A DNA stretch of 64,000 bases from Demequina subtropica (lineage in GTDB: Bacteria > Actinomycetota > Actinomycetes > Actinomycetales > Demequinaceae). A program made the translations under genes and the position numbers. How positions within the stretch are numbered: position 1 is the first letter of the stretch; each line of letters opens with the position of its first letter. The notes under the pieces were generated by a model. It saw nothing but the letters and a program-made list of their open reading frames with translations. It was not told the DNA's origin and did not search any database. The stretch spans positions 1 to 64,000 of the forward strand of contig NZ_BBMB01000009.1 of assembly GCF_000971235.1 (NCBI RefSeq). Direction: 5' to 3'. Positions 63,247 to 64,000 of the stretch are shown one piece after another.

Positions 63247-64000
63247 CTAGACCTCCCGGCGGCGCATGACCATCAGCCCGGCGCCCGCGAGCATGAGCGC
63301 GACCGCGACCACGAGCAGCCCTGCCGGCTCGGCGCCGGTGGAGGCGAGCTCCTCCGCCTCGTCGGCGTCCTCGGTCGCGGGGACGGCGGTCTCCTCGGCC
63401 GTGTCCTCGACCGCGATGTCCTCGTCCTCGACCACGGTGTCCTCGTCCTCGTCCTCGACCGCGGCCGGGACCACAGTGACGGTGACCGATGCGGTGGCGC
63501 CGGCGAGCGTCGCGGTGATGGTGTGCTCGCTCGCGTGCGGGAAGGTCACCGAGAGCCCATCGACCACGTCGGTGCCCACGGAGCTCGACAGCACCGCCGA
63601 CGACGTGTCGACCGTGCGGCCGAGGTGGTCGGTTCCCGTCACCGTGAAAGCGAGCGAGCCGCCCTGGTCGACGGACGTGGCCGACGGCGTGAGGGTGAGC
63701 TCCACATCGGTCACCGCGTAGACGGTGACGTCGCCCGTGAGGACCGTGTCGGCGTCGAGCCAGTCGCCGGAGCCATCGGCCGCGAGGTTCCAGCCCATGC
63801 CCGCCGGCGCGGCGGGGAGGGTGCGGTAGCCCGCGTCGAAGGTCGGGGCGTACACGCGCACGGGGCTGTGGGAGGTCCCGCCCGCCGAGTCGAACGACAC
63901 CTCGAAGTTGTGGCCGGTGATCGTGACCGAGGAGATGCGCCACGTGGCGATGGAGATGACGCCCTCGTTGTGGATCTGGCCCAGGTCGCTGATGGCGCCG
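63247..64000 (-). CDS. Cell-wall-anchored surface protein, N-terminus outside the window
   Basis: The visible C-terminal 250 codons stay open to the window edge, so the gene is partial at its 5' end. It shows Ig-like beta segments, an acidic Glu/Asp/Val-rich stalk (VEDEDEDT and VEDEDIAVED) and a sorting signal: LASTG, a hydrophobic helix and RRREV. LAxTG is the motif used by class E sortases of high-GC actinobacteria. A GTG at 63900 is an internal codon, not the start. Confidence 0.82.
   Translation of the reverse strand, partial: GAISDLGQIHNEGVISIATWRISSVTITGHNFEVSFDSAGGTSHSPVRVYAPTFDAGYRTLPAAPAGMGWNLAADGSGDWLDADTVLTGDVTVYAVTDVELTLTPSATSVDQGGSLAFTVTGTDHLGRTVDTSSAVLSSSVGTDVVDGLSVTFPHASEHTITATLAGATASVTVTVVPAAVEDEDEDTVVEDEDIAVEDTAEETAVPATEDADEAEELASTGAEPAGLLVVAVALMLAGAGLMVMRRREV

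Noticed and set aside
60923-63943. Minus-strand open frame opposite the peptide transporter genes
   Set aside because: It is compositional; the permease and double ATPase on the plus strand have clear motifs.

Overview
The window is about 72% G+C, tightly packed, with many GTGA/ATGA gene overlaps, twin LacI-type regulators, SigE-type sigma factor, DUF222-HNH and sortase-E style (LAxTG) surface protein. This fits a Gram-positive actinobacterium, most likely a Micrococcales member near Cellulomonas/Demequina (inference from gene content, not a database match). No rRNA, CRISPR or replication origin is visible.

Region 1-4670 is the end of an integrated element abutting tRNA-Phe. It holds a lipoprotein of unknown role, a 29-codon small frame, an IS3-type remnant cut by an intact-looking second IS3 element (1462-2765, 24-bp inverted repeats), an XRE-type regulator and a tyrosine integrase that carries an in-frame TGA. 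The tRNA Glu-Asp-Phe operon (4749-5093, minus) follows.

Region 5.2-21.5 kb is sugar use: a Zn-peptidase, an NCS2 permease, galT-galK-galE, a LacI regulator, araD-araA (no araB), a ChvE/GguAB-like monosaccharide ABC transporter, and two more LacI regulators. Tandem and single operator-like boxes suggest one LacI protein covers gal and ara, and a CebR-like box covers the ABC transporter plus its neighbouring regulator.

Region 21.6-49.3 kb is mixed housekeeping: a secreted protein, carbonic anhydrase, flavodoxin-like reductase, BCCT transporter, GH3 beta-glucosidase, DUF222-HNH protein, siderophore-interacting protein, aldo/keto reductase, sigma factor with a membrane partner, a large LAL regulator, tRNA-Lys, VanZ-like and APH-like proteins, AzlCD, MsrB, and the MutT1-like/Ppk1 pair.

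Region 49.4-64 kb is transport: a repressor-controlled ABC exporter, a second exporter resembling a split YbhF, a PAP2 phosphatase, a cupredoxin lipoprotein, a complete oligopeptide importer (SBP, two permeases, fused double ATPase), and the C-terminal part of a cell-wall-anchored protein running off the window.

The strongest signal not explained by genes is an 8-mer, GACGATGC, found 36 times by eye (about 2 expected), enriched between genes and absent from the integrated element. Many genes also appear to use leaderless promoters (TANNNT 6-7 bases before the start codon). I did not see a clear new multi-gene defence or metabolic system.
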